Below, one piece after another: positions 45,320 to 54,723 of a stretch of DNA of 64,000 nucleotides. Each line of letters begins with the position of its first letter. Position 1 is the first letter of the stretch. Under the pieces are notes generated by a model. The model was not told the DNA's origin and did no database searches. It was given only the letters and a program-made list of their open reading frames with translations. The DNA lies in NCBI RefSeq assembly GCF_900591205.1, contig NZ_UUPU01000027.1, positions 1 through 64,000 on the forward strand, written 5' to 3'. The stretch comes from Pseudomonas viridiflava (GTDB lineage Bacteria > Pseudomonadota > Gammaproteobacteria > Pseudomonadales > Pseudomonadaceae). The translations under genes and the position numbers were made by a program.

Positions 45320-46585
45320 TTATAAATGTGTGGTTGCGCCAGCGGCAGCGTAGTTCTGGTAACTGTTCATCGTTTTTGCGATCTGCGAAATCTTGCTGGC
45401 GTAGTCCGGGTCGGTTGCATAACCGGCTTTCTGCAACTCGCGTACAAACTGTTCCGGGTTGTCGGCCGACTTCACAACTTCTTTATAGCGATCATTGCTT
45501 TGCAGCAACGTCACGAGGTCATGGAAGCTGTCCTGGTACGAATCGTAGGAACGGAACTGCGCCGTTTCCTTGACCATCGCCCCATCACGAAACTCGCTGG
45601 TGATCGCACGGGCCTGACCGCCCTGCCAACTCTGACCGGCCTTGATACCGAACAGGTTGTGGCTGCTGCTGCCGTCCTCGGCGCGCATCACCGATTTGCC
45701 CCAACCGGTTTCCAGGGCTGCCTGGGCCACCAGGTATTTCGGGTCCACGCCAATACGCGCTGCGGCGGCCTTGGCCATCGGCAGCATGGTGGCGACAAAT
45801 TCATCCTGCGAGCTGAAGGCTTTTTTCGCCGGCGCCAACGGTGGCTGGGCCACGGCGCGGCCGTAGACCTGCATGCCCCCGCTGGGCACGGCAAAGGTGC
45901 GCGCAGTGCTATTGATCACATTGTCGGCGGCGGCGCTGTTACGCAGCGGCGCGGCCGGGGCCACGGTGGCGGCGTCCGTGCTCGGCACGATGCCGGCCAA
46001 CAGCCGATCAGTCAGCTTGCTTGGCAAGGCGATACGACGCTGGTTCATCAGCGCCATATCGTTGCTGTGGGCGCTGGTGCCCGCGGGCACTTCCACACGG
46101 TAAGCCCACAGCGGGCGCTGACCATTGGAACGGCCCAGCGGGCCTTCGGCCTGAGTGCCGGCGGCAATCGGCGTAGGCACATCGACCTTCTTCGCAGGCT
46201 CTGCGGCGGCCGGGCCTTGCAAGGTGGCCGCCTCGGCGGCCACCGGCTTGTTCTTCTGCATCTGGCGCATCAGCACGTCGGCCAGGCCGATACCGCCGCC
46301 TTCGCGGGACATCGAAACCGCCAACTGCTGGTCGTACATTTCCTGGTACTGCTTGGCCGCCGGGGTGTTCAGCGGGTTGTCCTTGCCCAGGGCCTCGGTG
46401 GCCGAACGCATCGACTTGAGCATCTCGCTCAAGAACAGCGACTCGAACTCCTGCGCCACTTTGCGCATGTTGCCATCGCTGTTCTTGTCGGCGCCGACCT
46501 TGAGCTGGTTAAGCCGGTTCAAGTCGGAGTAAGACCCCGAGTCCGCCGTGCTGGTGAGCCCGCTCTTGCGCATATCCATGGCCAT
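45320..46585 (-). CDS. flgJ: FlgJ, rod cap and peptidoglycan hydrolase
   Basis: This 421-residue bifunctional protein has an N-terminal rod-cap domain (about 30-120; VAQEFESLFLSEMLKSMRSA) and a C-terminal glucosaminidase domain (about 265-410) with catalytic glutamate in AALETGWGKSVM. It opens the cell wall for the growing rod. A linker of about 140 residues joins the parts. Three close ATGs (MAMDM) make the exact start uncertain. Confidence 0.95.
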   Translation of the reverse strand: MAMDMRKSGLTSTADSGSYSDLNRLNQLKVGADKNSDGNMRKVAQEFESLFLSEMLKSMRSATEALGKDNPLNTPAAKQYQEMYDQQLAVSMSREGGGIGLADVLMRQMQKNKPVAAEAATLQGPAAAEPAKKVDVPTPIAAGTQAEGPLGRSNGQRPLWAYRVEVPAGTSAHSNDMALMNQRRIALPSKLTDRLLAGIVPSTDAATVAPAAPLRNSAAADNVINSTARTFAVPSGGMQVYGRAVAQPPLAPAKKAFSSQDEFVATMLPMAKAAAARIGVDPKYLVAQAALETGWGKSVMRAEDGSSSHNLFGIKAGQSWQGGQARAITSEFRDGAMVKETAQFRSYDSYQDSFHDLVTLLQSNDRYKEVVKSADNPEQFVRELQKAGYATDPDYASKISQIAKTMNSYQNYAAAGATTHL

Positions 46586-46589
46586 GGCC

Positions 46590-47705
46590 TCAGATCACGA
46601 TCAGGTCGGCTTGCAAGGCGCCGGCCTGTTTCAGAGCTTCGAGGATCGCCATCAAGTCGCCTGGCGCTGCGCCCACCTGGTTCACCGCACGGACAATCTC
46701 ATCCAGGGTGGTGCCGGGGCCGAACTTGAACATCGGCTTGGCTTCTTGCTGAGCATTCACCCGCGAGCGCGGCACGACGGCCGTCTGGCCATTGGACAAC
46801 GGCCCAGGCTGGCTGACGATCGGGTCTTCGGTGATGGTCACGGTCAGGCTGCCGTGGGTCACCGCCGCCGGCGAGACCTTGACGTTCTGGCCGATCACGA
46901 TGGTGCCGGTACGCGAGTTGATGATGACCTTGGCCACCGCCTGACCCGGGTCGACTTCGAGGTTTTCCAGGATCGACAGGTAGTCGACGCGCTGGCTTGG
47001 GTCGAGCGGCGCGGTGACGCGAATCGAGCCGCCGTCGATGGCCTGGGCCACGCCAGGGCCGAGCATGTCGTTGATCTTGTCGACCACGCGCTTGGCGGTA
47101 GTGAAGTCGGAGCGGTTGAGGTTCAAGGTCAGGCTGTTGCCCTGGTTGAAACCGCTCGGCACGGTGCGTTCAACCGTGGCGCCGCCGGGAATACGACCGG
47201 CCGACGGCACGTTCACGGTGATCTTCGAACCGTCACGGCCCTCGGCGTCAAAACCGCCGACCACCAGGTTGCCCTGGGCGATGGCGTAGACGTTGCCGTC
47301 GATACCTTTGAGCGGCGTCATCAGCAAGGTGCCGCCGCGCAGGCTTTTCGAGTTACCGATGGACGATACGGTGATGTCCACCACCTGGCCCGGCTTGGAG
47401 AACGCCGGCAAGTCGGCACTGATCGACACGGCCGCGACGTTTTTGAGCTGCACGTTGCCCGAACCCGCCGGCACCTTGATGCCGAACTGCGAGAGCATGT
47501 TGTTGAAGGTCTGCAGGGTGAACGGGGTCTGGGTGGTCTGGTCACCCGTACCGTTAAGCCCCACGACCAGGCCATAGCCGATCAACTGGTTGGAACGCAC
47601 GCCGGAGATGCTGGCGATGTCTTTCAGGCGCTCGGCCTGGGCGACTGCGCTCAAGCTCAGCAGGAGTGCCGCCGCCATCAGCTGTTTGAGTTTCAAAGTG
47701 GCCAC
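46590..47705 (-). CDS. flgI: FlgI, P-ring protein
   Basis: This 371-residue periplasmic protein has a Sec signal peptide ending AQA near residue 24, followed by [21 protein letters not shown]. It assembles the P ring around the rod. It abuts flgH without a gap. Confidence 0.96.
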   Translation of the reverse strand: MATLKLKQLMAAALLLSLSAVAQAERLKDIASISGVRSNQLIGYGLVVGLNGTGDQTTQTPFTLQTFNNMLSQFGIKVPAGSGNVQLKNVAAVSISADLPAFSKPGQVVDITVSSIGNSKSLRGGTLLMTPLKGIDGNVYAIAQGNLVVGGFDAEGRDGSKITVNVPSAGRIPGGATVERTVPSGFNQGNSLTLNLNRSDFTTAKRVVDKINDMLGPGVAQAIDGGSIRVTAPLDPSQRVDYLSILENLEVDPGQAVAKVIINSRTGTIVIGQNVKVSPAAVTHGSLTVTITEDPIVSQPGPLSNGQTAVVPRSRVNAQQEAKPMFKFGPGTTLDEIVRAVNQVGAAPGDLMAILEALKQAGALQADLIVI

Positions 47706-48401
47706 CTAGAAAGGGAACAGCGGGCTAAGGAAGAAACGGTCGAACCAGCCCGGCTGACTCGCGTCAGCAAACGAACCCGTACCCGAGTAGGTAATGCGTG
47801 CATCGGCAATCCGCGTCGACGACACGGTGTTGTCGGTGGCGATGTCATCGGCACGTACCATCCCGGCGATGCGCACCAACTCGTCACCGGTGTTAAGGGT
47901 CATCCACTTTTCACCGCGAATGGCAATGATGCCGTTGGGCAGCACATCCGCCACGGTCACAGTAATCGAACCGGTCAGCGTATTACCCTGCGCCGCCGCA
48001 CTCTTGCCATTGGTGGCGCGGTCGCCGCTGTAGCCGGCATTGAGGCTCAGGTCACCGCTGCCCAATGGGTTGTTAGTATTCACCCCTGCGCCAAACAGAG
48101 AGGTCAGGCCGATGCCGGTCTTGCTGGTCTTGTCGATCTGGGAATTGGCGTTCTTGCTGGCCTGGGTCTTCTCGTTCAGGGTGATGGTAATGATGTCACC
48201 CACGCGGAACGCCTTGCGGTCGCTGTACAGGTTCTGTTCGAAACCGGCCTGGTAGATCGAGCCATTGTTGGCAGCCGCCGGCAGCGGCGTGCGCGGCAAC
48301 ACCGGCGCGTAGTACGGGTCATTGGGTTTTGGCGTCGGGGCGACACAGCCCGCGAGCACGGCAATCCCACTCAATGCCAAAACGGAAACATAGCGATTCA
48401 T
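47706..48401 (-). CDS. flgH: FlgH, L-ring lipoprotein
   Basis: This 231-residue lipoprotein has a lipobox with lipidated C19 (VLAGC) and the FlgH core ([36 protein letters not shown]). It forms the outer membrane L ring. Confidence 0.96.
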   Translation of the reverse strand: MNRYVSVLALSGIAVLAGCVAPTPKPNDPYYAPVLPRTPLPAAANNGSIYQAGFEQNLYSDRKAFRVGDIITITLNEKTQASKNANSQIDKTSKTGIGLTSLFGAGVNTNNPLGSGDLSLNAGYSGDRATNGKSAAAQGNTLTGSITVTVADVLPNGIIAIRGEKWMTLNTGDELVRIAGMVRADDIATDNTVSSTRIADARITYSGTGSFADASQPGWFDRFFLSPLFPF

Positions 48402-48454
48402 GACCCTTACCTCACGGTGTTGCAGGCGCCTTCAAGGGCGCCCCATAGACTTGA

Positions 48455-49240
48455 TTACAGATTCTGCGTTACGAACGAAAGCATCTGGTCGGCGGTGGAG
48501 ATCACCTTGGAGTTCATCTCGTAGGCGCGCTGGGTGGTGATCATGTTGACCATCTCCTCAACCGTGCTCACGTTGGAGGTTTCCAGGGTGCTTTGCAGCG
48601 TGGTGCCGAAACCGTTCAGGCCAGGTGTGCCGATTTGCGGCGCGCCGCTGGAGGCGGTTTCCAGGAACAGGTTGTTACCTATGGCCTGCAAGCCGGCCTG
48701 GTTGATGAAGTCGGCGGTTTGCAGGTTGCCGATCACTTGCGACGCAGGGTTGCCGGCCACGGTGATGGACACGGTGCCATCGTTGCCGACGGTGAAGGTC
48801 TGGGCGTTGTTGGGGACGACGATAGCCGGCTCCAAAGCAAAGCCGTTGGCCGTCACGATCTGGCCATTGGAGTCCAGGTGGAAGGTGCCGTCGCGGGTGT
48901 ACGACGTGGTGCCATCCGGCTGCAGAATCTGGAAGAAGCCTTTGCCGTTGATCGCCATATCCAGCGGTTGGCCGGTTTGCTGCAAGTTACCGGCGGTGAA
49001 GTTTTTCTGGGTGCCGACGATCTGCACACCGGTCCCCAATTGCAGGCCCGACGGCAGCTCGCTGTCCTGGGTCGACTGGGCGCCTGGCTGGCGCTTGATC
49101 TGATAGAGCAAGTCCTGGAACTCCGCGCGGTCACGTTTGAAACCCGTGGTCGACACGTTGGCCAAGTTGTTGGAAATGGTGGTCAGGTTGGTGTCCTGGG
49201 CGGACAGACCTGTTTTGGCAACCCATAGAGCCGGAAGCAT
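48455..49240 (-). CDS. flgG: FlgG, distal rod protein
   Basis: This 261-residue rod protein has the rod signature (LSAQDTNLTTISNNLANVST), a middle domain and the C-terminal coil (VEEMVNMITTQRAYEMNSKV). It forms the distal rod. Confidence 0.96.
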   Translation of the reverse strand: MLPALWVAKTGLSAQDTNLTTISNNLANVSTTGFKRDRAEFQDLLYQIKRQPGAQSTQDSELPSGLQLGTGVQIVGTQKNFTAGNLQQTGQPLDMAINGKGFFQILQPDGTTSYTRDGTFHLDSNGQIVTANGFALEPAIVVPNNAQTFTVGNDGTVSITVAGNPASQVIGNLQTADFINQAGLQAIGNNLFLETASSGAPQIGTPGLNGFGTTLQSTLETSNVSTVEEMVNMITTQRAYEMNSKVISTADQMLSFVTQNL

Positions 49241-49305
49241 GCTGTTCTCCTTCGTGCGCCTGTTTGTTGGCGCTGCGCCGCAAAATTAGTTTAGTGAAGC
49301 GTCAA

Positions 49306-50046
49306 TCAGGTCATTGCCAGGACACGCGTCATCGCCTGGTCGTCTTCTTTAGCGCTGTTCATCATCTTGATGTGCAGCTCGAACTGCTTGGAAAGCGCGA
49401 GCACCGCGGTCATTTCTTCCACCGCATTCACGTTGCTCGCCTGCAGGAAGCCCGAGGTCAGCTTGACGTTCGCATCGGCCTGGGCTGGCTGGCCATCCTT
49501 GGTGTGGATGGTGCCGTCCAGACCTTTATTCATATTCTTGAGGTCCGGCTGGACCAGCTTGATGCGGTCCACTTCAGCCATCACACGCGGGCCTTCACCC
49601 ATGGCGCGGATGCTGATGGTGCCATCGGCGCCGACCTCGATTTTCTGCTCGGGCGGCACGGCAATCGGCCCACCGTTGCCCATGATCGGCATGCCGTTGC
49701 CGGCCCGCAGCACGCCCAGTGCATCGACGTTCATGCTTGCACTGCGCACGTAGGCTTCGCCGCCATCCGGGGTCTGCACAGCCATCCAGCCGTCGCCGTT
49801 CACCGCCACATCAAGGTCGCGACCGGTTTCGATCATCGCACCGGGGGTAAAGTCGGTGGCCGGGCGCTCGGTCATGGCAAAGGCCCGCGCCGGAAAGCTG
49901 TCACCGAACACCGGCATCGAACGCGCCTGCTCCAGGTCACGCTGGAAACCATTGGTGGAAATGTTCGCCAGGTTGTTGGCATGGGCCTTCTGCGCCAGAG
50001 CATTCTGGCTGGCGCCGGTCATTGCCACATAAAGGTACTTGTCCAC
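49306..50046 (-). CDS. flgF: FlgF, proximal rod protein
   Basis: This 246-residue rod protein reads VDKYLYVAMTGASQNALAQK from a GTG start at 50046 preceded by GAGGA at eight bases; the frame upstream does not look coding. The C-terminal coil is NAVEEMTAVLALSKQFELHI. It is the first gene of flgFGHIJKL here. flgBCDE do not precede it. Confidence 0.94.
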   Translation of the reverse strand: MDKYLYVAMTGASQNALAQKAHANNLANISTNGFQRDLEQARSMPVFGDSFPARAFAMTERPATDFTPGAMIETGRDLDVAVNGDGWMAVQTPDGGEAYVRSASMNVDALGVLRAGNGMPIMGNGGPIAVPPEQKIEVGADGTISIRAMGEGPRVMAEVDRIKLVQPDLKNMNKGLDGTIHTKDGQPAQADANVKLTSGFLQASNVNAVEEMTAVLALSKQFELHIKMMNSAKEDDQAMTRVLAMT

Positions 50047-50102
50047 GCTCTTTCCTCTTTCTGACGGACGCTTGCCGCCCACCGCTGTACTGATGAGGCT
50101 TA

Positions 50103-50118
50103 AGCAATTTGCGAACCA
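50103..50118 (-). promoter_or_regulatory. Sigma-54 promoter for the flgF operon
   Basis: The reverse strand reads TGGTTCGCAAATTGCT, with GG and GC at exact sigma-54 spacing, 57 bases before the flgF GTG. Confidence 0.7.
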
Positions 50119-50198
50119 ACTTTTTAAAAGAAGGAGAAGTCCAGGCGGGACGGGGGTTTGCGGCAGGGTGTGAAGATTTCAGGATTGAGTGAGAGTCG

Positions 50199-50222
50199 AA
50201 AAAACGGCGGACTACTGCCGCC
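50199..50222 (-). terminator. Rho-independent terminator after phhR
   Basis: On the reverse strand GGCGG and CCGCC pair across a 7-base loop and are followed by GTTTTTT. With the REPIN next to it, it separates phhR from the flg operon. The 50047-50352 gap holds this, the REPIN and the flgF promoter, and nothing else. Confidence 0.75.
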
Positions 50223-50260
50223 TGCGGCAAGCAGTGGTCTTGAAAACGACAAAGATCAAA

Positions 50261-50349
50261 TGTGGGAGCTGACTTGCCTGCGATGGCGCAGGGTCAGTTG
50301 GCTCATGTGTCACTGATCCACCACCATCGCAGGCAAGCCAGCTCCCACA
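50261..50349. repeat. REPIN-type inverted repeat
   Basis: Arms TGTGGGAGCTGACTTGCCTG (one base changed) and the standard complement flank a 48-base spacer, immediately after the phhR stop codon. Confidence 0.92.
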
Positions 50350-50352
50350 GGT

Positions 50353-51918
50353 CTAACCGCGGTCAGTCTTGAGGATCTCGTAATCGCGCAATTTATTGGC
50401 GATGGTGGTGTGTGACACCCCCAGGCGCTTGCCCAATTGCCGGCTGCTGGGGTGTTCGGCATACAAGGCTTCCAATACCGCCTTCTCAAACCGCCCGACG
50501 ATGGCCTCCAAGCCGCCCGCCAGGGAGAAATCGCCAAGCGGCTGACGCACCCCGTAATCGGGCAGCCGAATATGTTCGGCCTTGACCGTGCCGCCGTCAC
50601 ACAACGAGACCGCCTGGAACAGCACGTTTTCCAACTGCCGCACATTGCCCGGCCAGTGATAGTGGCTAAGCCGATCCATCGCCGCCGGTGCCAGCTTGGG
50701 CAGCGGGCAGCCAATCTGTCGACTGGCCTGATCCAGAAAGTGCTCAACCAATGGCGCGAGGCCGTCAAGGCACTCGCGCAGGGGCGGAATATGCAGGGAC
50801 AGCACGTTAAGACGGTGGTAAAGGTCTTGCCGAAACTCGCCACGGGCACAGAGTTCGGACAAATCCACCTGGGTCGCACAGATCACCCGCACATCCAGGT
50901 ACACCTCCTCATCACTGCCGACCCTGCGAAAGCAACCGTCCTGCAAAAAGCGCAGCAGTTTCACCTGCAAGCGTGCGCTCATTTCCCCCACGCCATCGAG
51001 AAACAACGTGCCGCCCGCTGTCAGCTCCAGCAGCCCGAGCTTGCCTTCGGCCCGCGCCCCCTCAAACGCGCCGGGGCCGTAGCCGAACAACTCGGTCTCG
51101 GCCATCGACTCGGGCAAACCCGCGCAGTTAAGGGCCATCAACGGTGATTGCCCACGCGGGCTGGCCAGGTGACAGGCGCGTGCCAGCAGCTCCTTGCCGG
51201 TGCCGGTTTCGCCTTCTATTAATAGAGGCGCATCCAAAGGCGCCATCCGCCGAGCCTCACGGACGACAGAAGCCATGACCTTGGAGCTTTGGAAAATACT
51301 GTCGAAGCCGCGCAGCTCCTGCTTGCGCACGTTGTAGATGCGCTCCCCCACCCGATCGGCACGGTGCAGGGTCAACACGGCGCCGGCCATGGCCTCGCTG
51401 TCATCGTGTTCAGAGGATTGCAATGGCGCGATGTCCGCCAGGAACACGTCACCCTTGACCTTGACCCGCAGGCCATTGATCCGCGATTTACTCGCCCGCA
51501 CCAGTTCCGGCAGATCGAAGTCCTCTGCATACCGCGACAATGGAATGCCCGGCACCTCGTCCACCCGCACCCCAAGCAACTGCGCGGCCGCACGGTTGGC
51601 CGCGACGATGGAGCCGCCCATGTCGATCGACAGCACCGGAAACTCCAGGGCGCCGAGCAGCGCATTGAGCTCCATATGCCGACGCTCGCTGGGCATCAGC
51701 CCTACCCTTTTCACGCCAAATACCCCGGCAATTGCCTCGAATTGCGGGCGCAGTGCCTGGAACTGCATGTTCACCAGGTTCGGGCAAAACAGGTAAATCG
51801 CGTTGCCATGTTCGCCGCCGACCTCGCCCTTGGCGACGTTGACCCCGTATTCCACGAGCAGATTGAGGATGTCCCGCAGGATGCCGATGCGGTTCTGGCA
51901 GTGCACTTTGATACGCAT
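50353..51918 (-). CDS. phhR: PhhR, TyrR-like regulator of phenylalanine catabolism
   Basis: This 521-residue protein has an N-terminal ACT domain (1-70; MRIKVHCQNRIGILRDIL), a PAS domain (about 80-190), an AAA+ domain with GETGTGKE (236-243) and a C-terminal Fis-type helix-turn-helix (RQLGKRLGVSHTTIANKL). The sigma-54 contact motif is GAFEGA (283-288), not GAFTGA. It senses aromatic amino acids and activates phhABC, which is divergent from it. Confidence 0.95.
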   Translation of the reverse strand: MRIKVHCQNRIGILRDILNLLVEYGVNVAKGEVGGEHGNAIYLFCPNLVNMQFQALRPQFEAIAGVFGVKRVGLMPSERRHMELNALLGALEFPVLSIDMGGSIVAANRAAAQLLGVRVDEVPGIPLSRYAEDFDLPELVRASKSRINGLRVKVKGDVFLADIAPLQSSEHDDSEAMAGAVLTLHRADRVGERIYNVRKQELRGFDSIFQSSKVMASVVREARRMAPLDAPLLIEGETGTGKELLARACHLASPRGQSPLMALNCAGLPESMAETELFGYGPGAFEGARAEGKLGLLELTAGGTLFLDGVGEMSARLQVKLLRFLQDGCFRRVGSDEEVYLDVRVICATQVDLSELCARGEFRQDLYHRLNVLSLHIPPLRECLDGLAPLVEHFLDQASRQIGCPLPKLAPAAMDRLSHYHWPGNVRQLENVLFQAVSLCDGGTVKAEHIRLPDYGVRQPLGDFSLAGGLEAIVGRFEKAVLEALYAEHPSSRQLGKRLGVSHTTIANKLRDYEILKTDRG

Positions 51919-52038
51919 GAAAAGGCCCGAAAGGTGGGTAGGCGTCGCGACTTTTTGTCACCGCGCGCAGATAGTCGTCAAGATTATGTGACAGCCAGCA
52001 ACCTTTTCCCAGCCCAAGGCACAGACAAAGCGCCTCGA

Positions 52039-52056
52039 CGTAACGAAAACTTTACG
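52039..52056. promoter_or_regulatory. TyrR/PhhR-box-like palindrome
   Basis: CGTAAC, six bases, then TTTACG matches TGTAAA-N6-TTTACA at 9 of 12 positions and is itself palindromic (CGTAA/TTACG). It lies in the 257-bp phhR-phhA gap, 120 bases from each start. Confidence 0.6.
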
Positions 52057-52175
52057 GAAGTTGGTAACTTTTCCTACAGATTTGAGCCGCAGCCCAATGG
52101 AATCCTGCACCTGGCACGGTATCAATAGGCATATCGCAGGACATAACAAGAACGAATGCCTAGCAGGAGAGCCGT

Positions 52176-52967
52176 ATGAAGCAGACGCAATACGTGGCCC
52201 GCGAGCCCGATGCGCAAGGTTTTATCCACTACCCGCCGGAAGAACACGCGGTGTGGAACACCCTGATCACGCGCCAGTTGAAAGTGATTGAAGGTCGCGC
52301 CTGCCAGGAATACCTGGACGGCATCGACAAGCTGGGTCTGCCCCTGGACCGGATTCCGCAACTGGACGAAATCAATAAAGTGTTGGCCGAGACCACCGGC
52401 TGGCAAGTCGCCCGTGTCCCCGCGCTGATTCCCTTCCAGACGTTCTTCGAATTGCTCGCCAGCAAGCAGTTTCCGGTGGCGACCTTTATTCGTAGCCGTG
52501 AAGAACTGGACTACCTGCAAGAGCCGGATATTTTCCACGAGATCTTCGGCCACTGCCCGCTGCTGACCAACCCCTGGTTCGCCGAATTCACCCACACTTA
52601 CGGCAAGCTCGGCCTGGCGGCCACCAAGGAGCAACGCGTGTACCTGGCGCGTCTTTACTGGATGACCATCGAGTTCGGCCTGGTGGACACGCCCGCCGGC
52701 CTGCGCATCTACGGTGGCGGCATTTTGTCGTCACCCAAGGAGACGGTATACAGCCTGTCCTCCGAGCCCGAGCACCAGACCTTCGACCCGCTGGAAGCGA
52801 TGCGCACGCCGTATCGCATCGACATCCTGCAACCGCTGTACTTCGTGCTGCCCGAGCTCAAGCGCCTGTTCGAAGTGGCGCAGGAAGACATCATGGGTAT
52901 GGTTGAGCGCGGGATGCAGCTGGGTTTGCACGCGCCAAAATTCCCACCAAAACCCAAAGCGGCTTGA
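52176..52967 (+). CDS. phhA: PhhA, phenylalanine 4-monooxygenase
   Basis: This 263-residue bacterial phenylalanine hydroxylase has the iron ligands H121 and H126 (FHEIFGHCPLL) and E166 (WMTIEFGLVD). It makes tyrosine from phenylalanine with tetrahydropterin and oxygen. AGGAG lies nine bases before the start. It is the first gene of phhABC. Confidence 0.97.
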   Translation: MKQTQYVAREPDAQGFIHYPPEEHAVWNTLITRQLKVIEGRACQEYLDGIDKLGLPLDRIPQLDEINKVLAETTGWQVARVPALIPFQTFFELLASKQFPVATFIRSREELDYLQEPDIFHEIFGHCPLLTNPWFAEFTHTYGKLGLAATKEQRVYLARLYWMTIEFGLVDTPAGLRIYGGGILSSPKETVYSLSSEPEHQTFDPLEAMRTPYRIDILQPLYFVLPELKRLFEVAQEDIMGMVERGMQLGLHAPKFPPKPKAA

Positions 52968-53064
52968 ACCTTACATCTTGAGGCCAGGTGAGTCTGTTCC
53001 CTGGCCCCGCGTTGCTTTAGGGTAACGCTACTGATCTTCAAACACTCGAATTCAGGACACCATC

Positions 53065-53421
53065 ATGACCACCTTGAACCAAGCCCATTGCGAAGCCTGC
53101 CGCGCCGACGCCCCACAAGTCAGCGATGAAGAGCTGCCGGTACTGCTCAAGCAGATTCCCGACTGGAACATCGAAGTGCGCGACGGCGTGATGCAGCTGG
53201 AAAAGGTTTTCCTGTTCAAGAACTTCAAGTTCGCCCTGGCCTTTACCAACGCCATGGGTGAGATCTCCGAAGCCGAAGGCCATCATCCGGGCCTGCTCAC
53301 CGAGTGGGGCAAAGTCACCGTGACCTGGTGGAGCCACTCCATCAAGGGCCTGCACCGCAACGACTTCATCATGGCCGCTCGCACCGACGAAGTGGCCAAG
53401 GACGCCGAGGGCCGCAAGTAA
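53065..53421 (+). CDS. phhB: PhhB, pterin-4a-carbinolamine dehydratase
   Basis: This 118-residue protein has the family signature [20 protein letters not shown] and recycles the pterin used by PhhA. It begins 97 bp after phhA; that gap holds a GGCCAGG/CCTGGCC hairpin without T-run that might tune expression. Its TAA overlaps the phhC start as TAATG. Confidence 0.96.
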   Translation: MTTLNQAHCEACRADAPQVSDEELPVLLKQIPDWNIEVRDGVMQLEKVFLFKNFKFALAFTNAMGEISEAEGHHPGLLTEWGKVTVTWWSHSIKGLHRNDFIMAARTDEVAKDAEGRK

Positions 53422-54614
53422 TGCATTTCGATGCCATTGGCCGCGTGCCCGGCGACCCGATACTCGGCCTGATGGACCTGTACGCCCAGGACGCCAACCC
53501 GAACAAGTTCGACCTGGGCGTGGGGGTTTATAAAGACGATCAGGGCCTGACGCCGATTCCCCACTCGGTAAAGCTGGCGGAGCAGCGCCTGGTCGACAGT
53601 CAAACCACCAAAACCTATATCGGCGGCCACGGTAACGCGGCCTTCGGCAAGCTGATCAGTGAGCTGGTGCTGGGCGCCGATTCGGCGCTGGTCAGCGCAC
53701 GCCGCGCCGCAGCGACCCAGACCCCAGGCGGCACCGGTGCCCTGCGCCTGAGCGCTGACTTTATCGCCCACAGCCTGCCCGGCCGTGGTGTGTGGCTGAG
53801 CAACCCGACCTGGCCGATCCACGAAACCATCTTCGCCAAGGCCGGGATCAAGGTCAGTCACTACCCGTATGTGGGCGCCGACAATCGACTGGATGTGCAG
53901 GCAATGCTGGCGACACTCGCCACGGTGCCCGAGGGCGACGTGGTGTTGCTGCACGCGTGCTGCCATAACCCGACCGGTTTCGATCTGTCCCAGGATGACT
54001 GGCGCCAGGTGCTGCAGATCGTGCGCGAGCGCCAGCTGCTGCCGCTGATCGACTTCGCCTACCAGGGCTTTGGCGACGGGCTGGAGCAGGACGCCTGGGC
54101 GGTACGGCTGTTTGCCGCCGAGCTGCCGGAACTGCTGATCACCAGCTCGTGCTCGAAGAATTTCGGCCTGTATCGCGACCGCGTTGGCGCGCTGATCGTG
54201 TGCGCGGCGGATGCCGAAAAACTGACGGATGTACGCAGCCAGCTTGCGAACACGGCGCGCAACCTGTGGTCGACGCCGCCGGATCATGGTGCTGCCGTGG
54301 TAGCGACCATCCTCGGTGACGCCGAGCTGAAACAGCTGTGGAGCGAGGAAGTCGAAGCCATGCGCACGCGGATCGCGCAATTGCGTTCCGGGCTGGTGGA
54401 AGCACTGGCGCCCCATGGGTTGTCGGAGCGTTTTGCGCATATCGGTGAGCAGCGTGGGATGTTTTCCTATACCGGCTTGAGTGCCGAGCAGGTGAAGCAA
54501 CTACGCGAGAAGCACAGCGTGTACATGGTCAGCTCGGGGCGGGCTAGCGTGGCGGGTATTGATGCGACACGCTTGAGCCTGCTCGCACACGCCATCGCCG
54601 ACGTTTCCAACTGA
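53421..54614 (+). CDS. phhC: PhhC, aromatic amino acid aminotransferase
   Basis: This 397-residue class I aminotransferase has the PLP lysine K246 (SSCSKNFGLYRDRVG), NPTG (CCHNPTGFDLS) and GVGVYKDDQG near the N-terminus. It removes the amino group of tyrosine and phenylalanine after PhhAB. The start at 53421 overlaps the phhB stop by one base; the upstream frame runs inside phhB. Confidence 0.93.
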   Translation: MHFDAIGRVPGDPILGLMDLYAQDANPNKFDLGVGVYKDDQGLTPIPHSVKLAEQRLVDSQTTKTYIGGHGNAAFGKLISELVLGADSALVSARRAAATQTPGGTGALRLSADFIAHSLPGRGVWLSNPTWPIHETIFAKAGIKVSHYPYVGADNRLDVQAMLATLATVPEGDVVLLHACCHNPTGFDLSQDDWRQVLQIVRERQLLPLIDFAYQGFGDGLEQDAWAVRLFAAELPELLITSSCSKNFGLYRDRVGALIVCAADAEKLTDVRSQLANTARNLWSTPPDHGAAVVATILGDAELKQLWSEEVEAMRTRIAQLRSGLVEALAPHGLSERFAHIGEQRGMFSYTGLSAEQVKQLREKHSVYMVSSGRASVAGIDATRLSLLAHAIADVSN

Positions 54615-54630
54615 AGAAAGCGCAAGCAAA

Positions 54631-54720
54631 TGTGGGAGCTGGCTTGCCTGCGATTACGGTGTCACATCCAATAAAGATGTCGACTGATACACCGCTATCG
54701 CAGGCAAGCCAGCTCCCACA
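54631..54720. repeat. REPIN-type inverted repeat
   Basis: Arms TGTGGGAGCTGGCTTGCCTG and complement fill the 109-bp gap between two convergent genes and may end transcription both ways. Confidence 0.93.
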
Positions 54721-54723
54721 CTT

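Noticed and set aside
46548-48524. 658-codon + strand open frame across flgJ-flgH
   Set aside because: It spans three real reverse-strand genes and gaps, and its product is His/Arg/Gly-rich with no domain.
52112-52127. TGGCACGGTATCAATA before phhA as a sigma-54 promoter
   Set aside because: The -24 half is perfect but the -12 GC is absent (AT instead).
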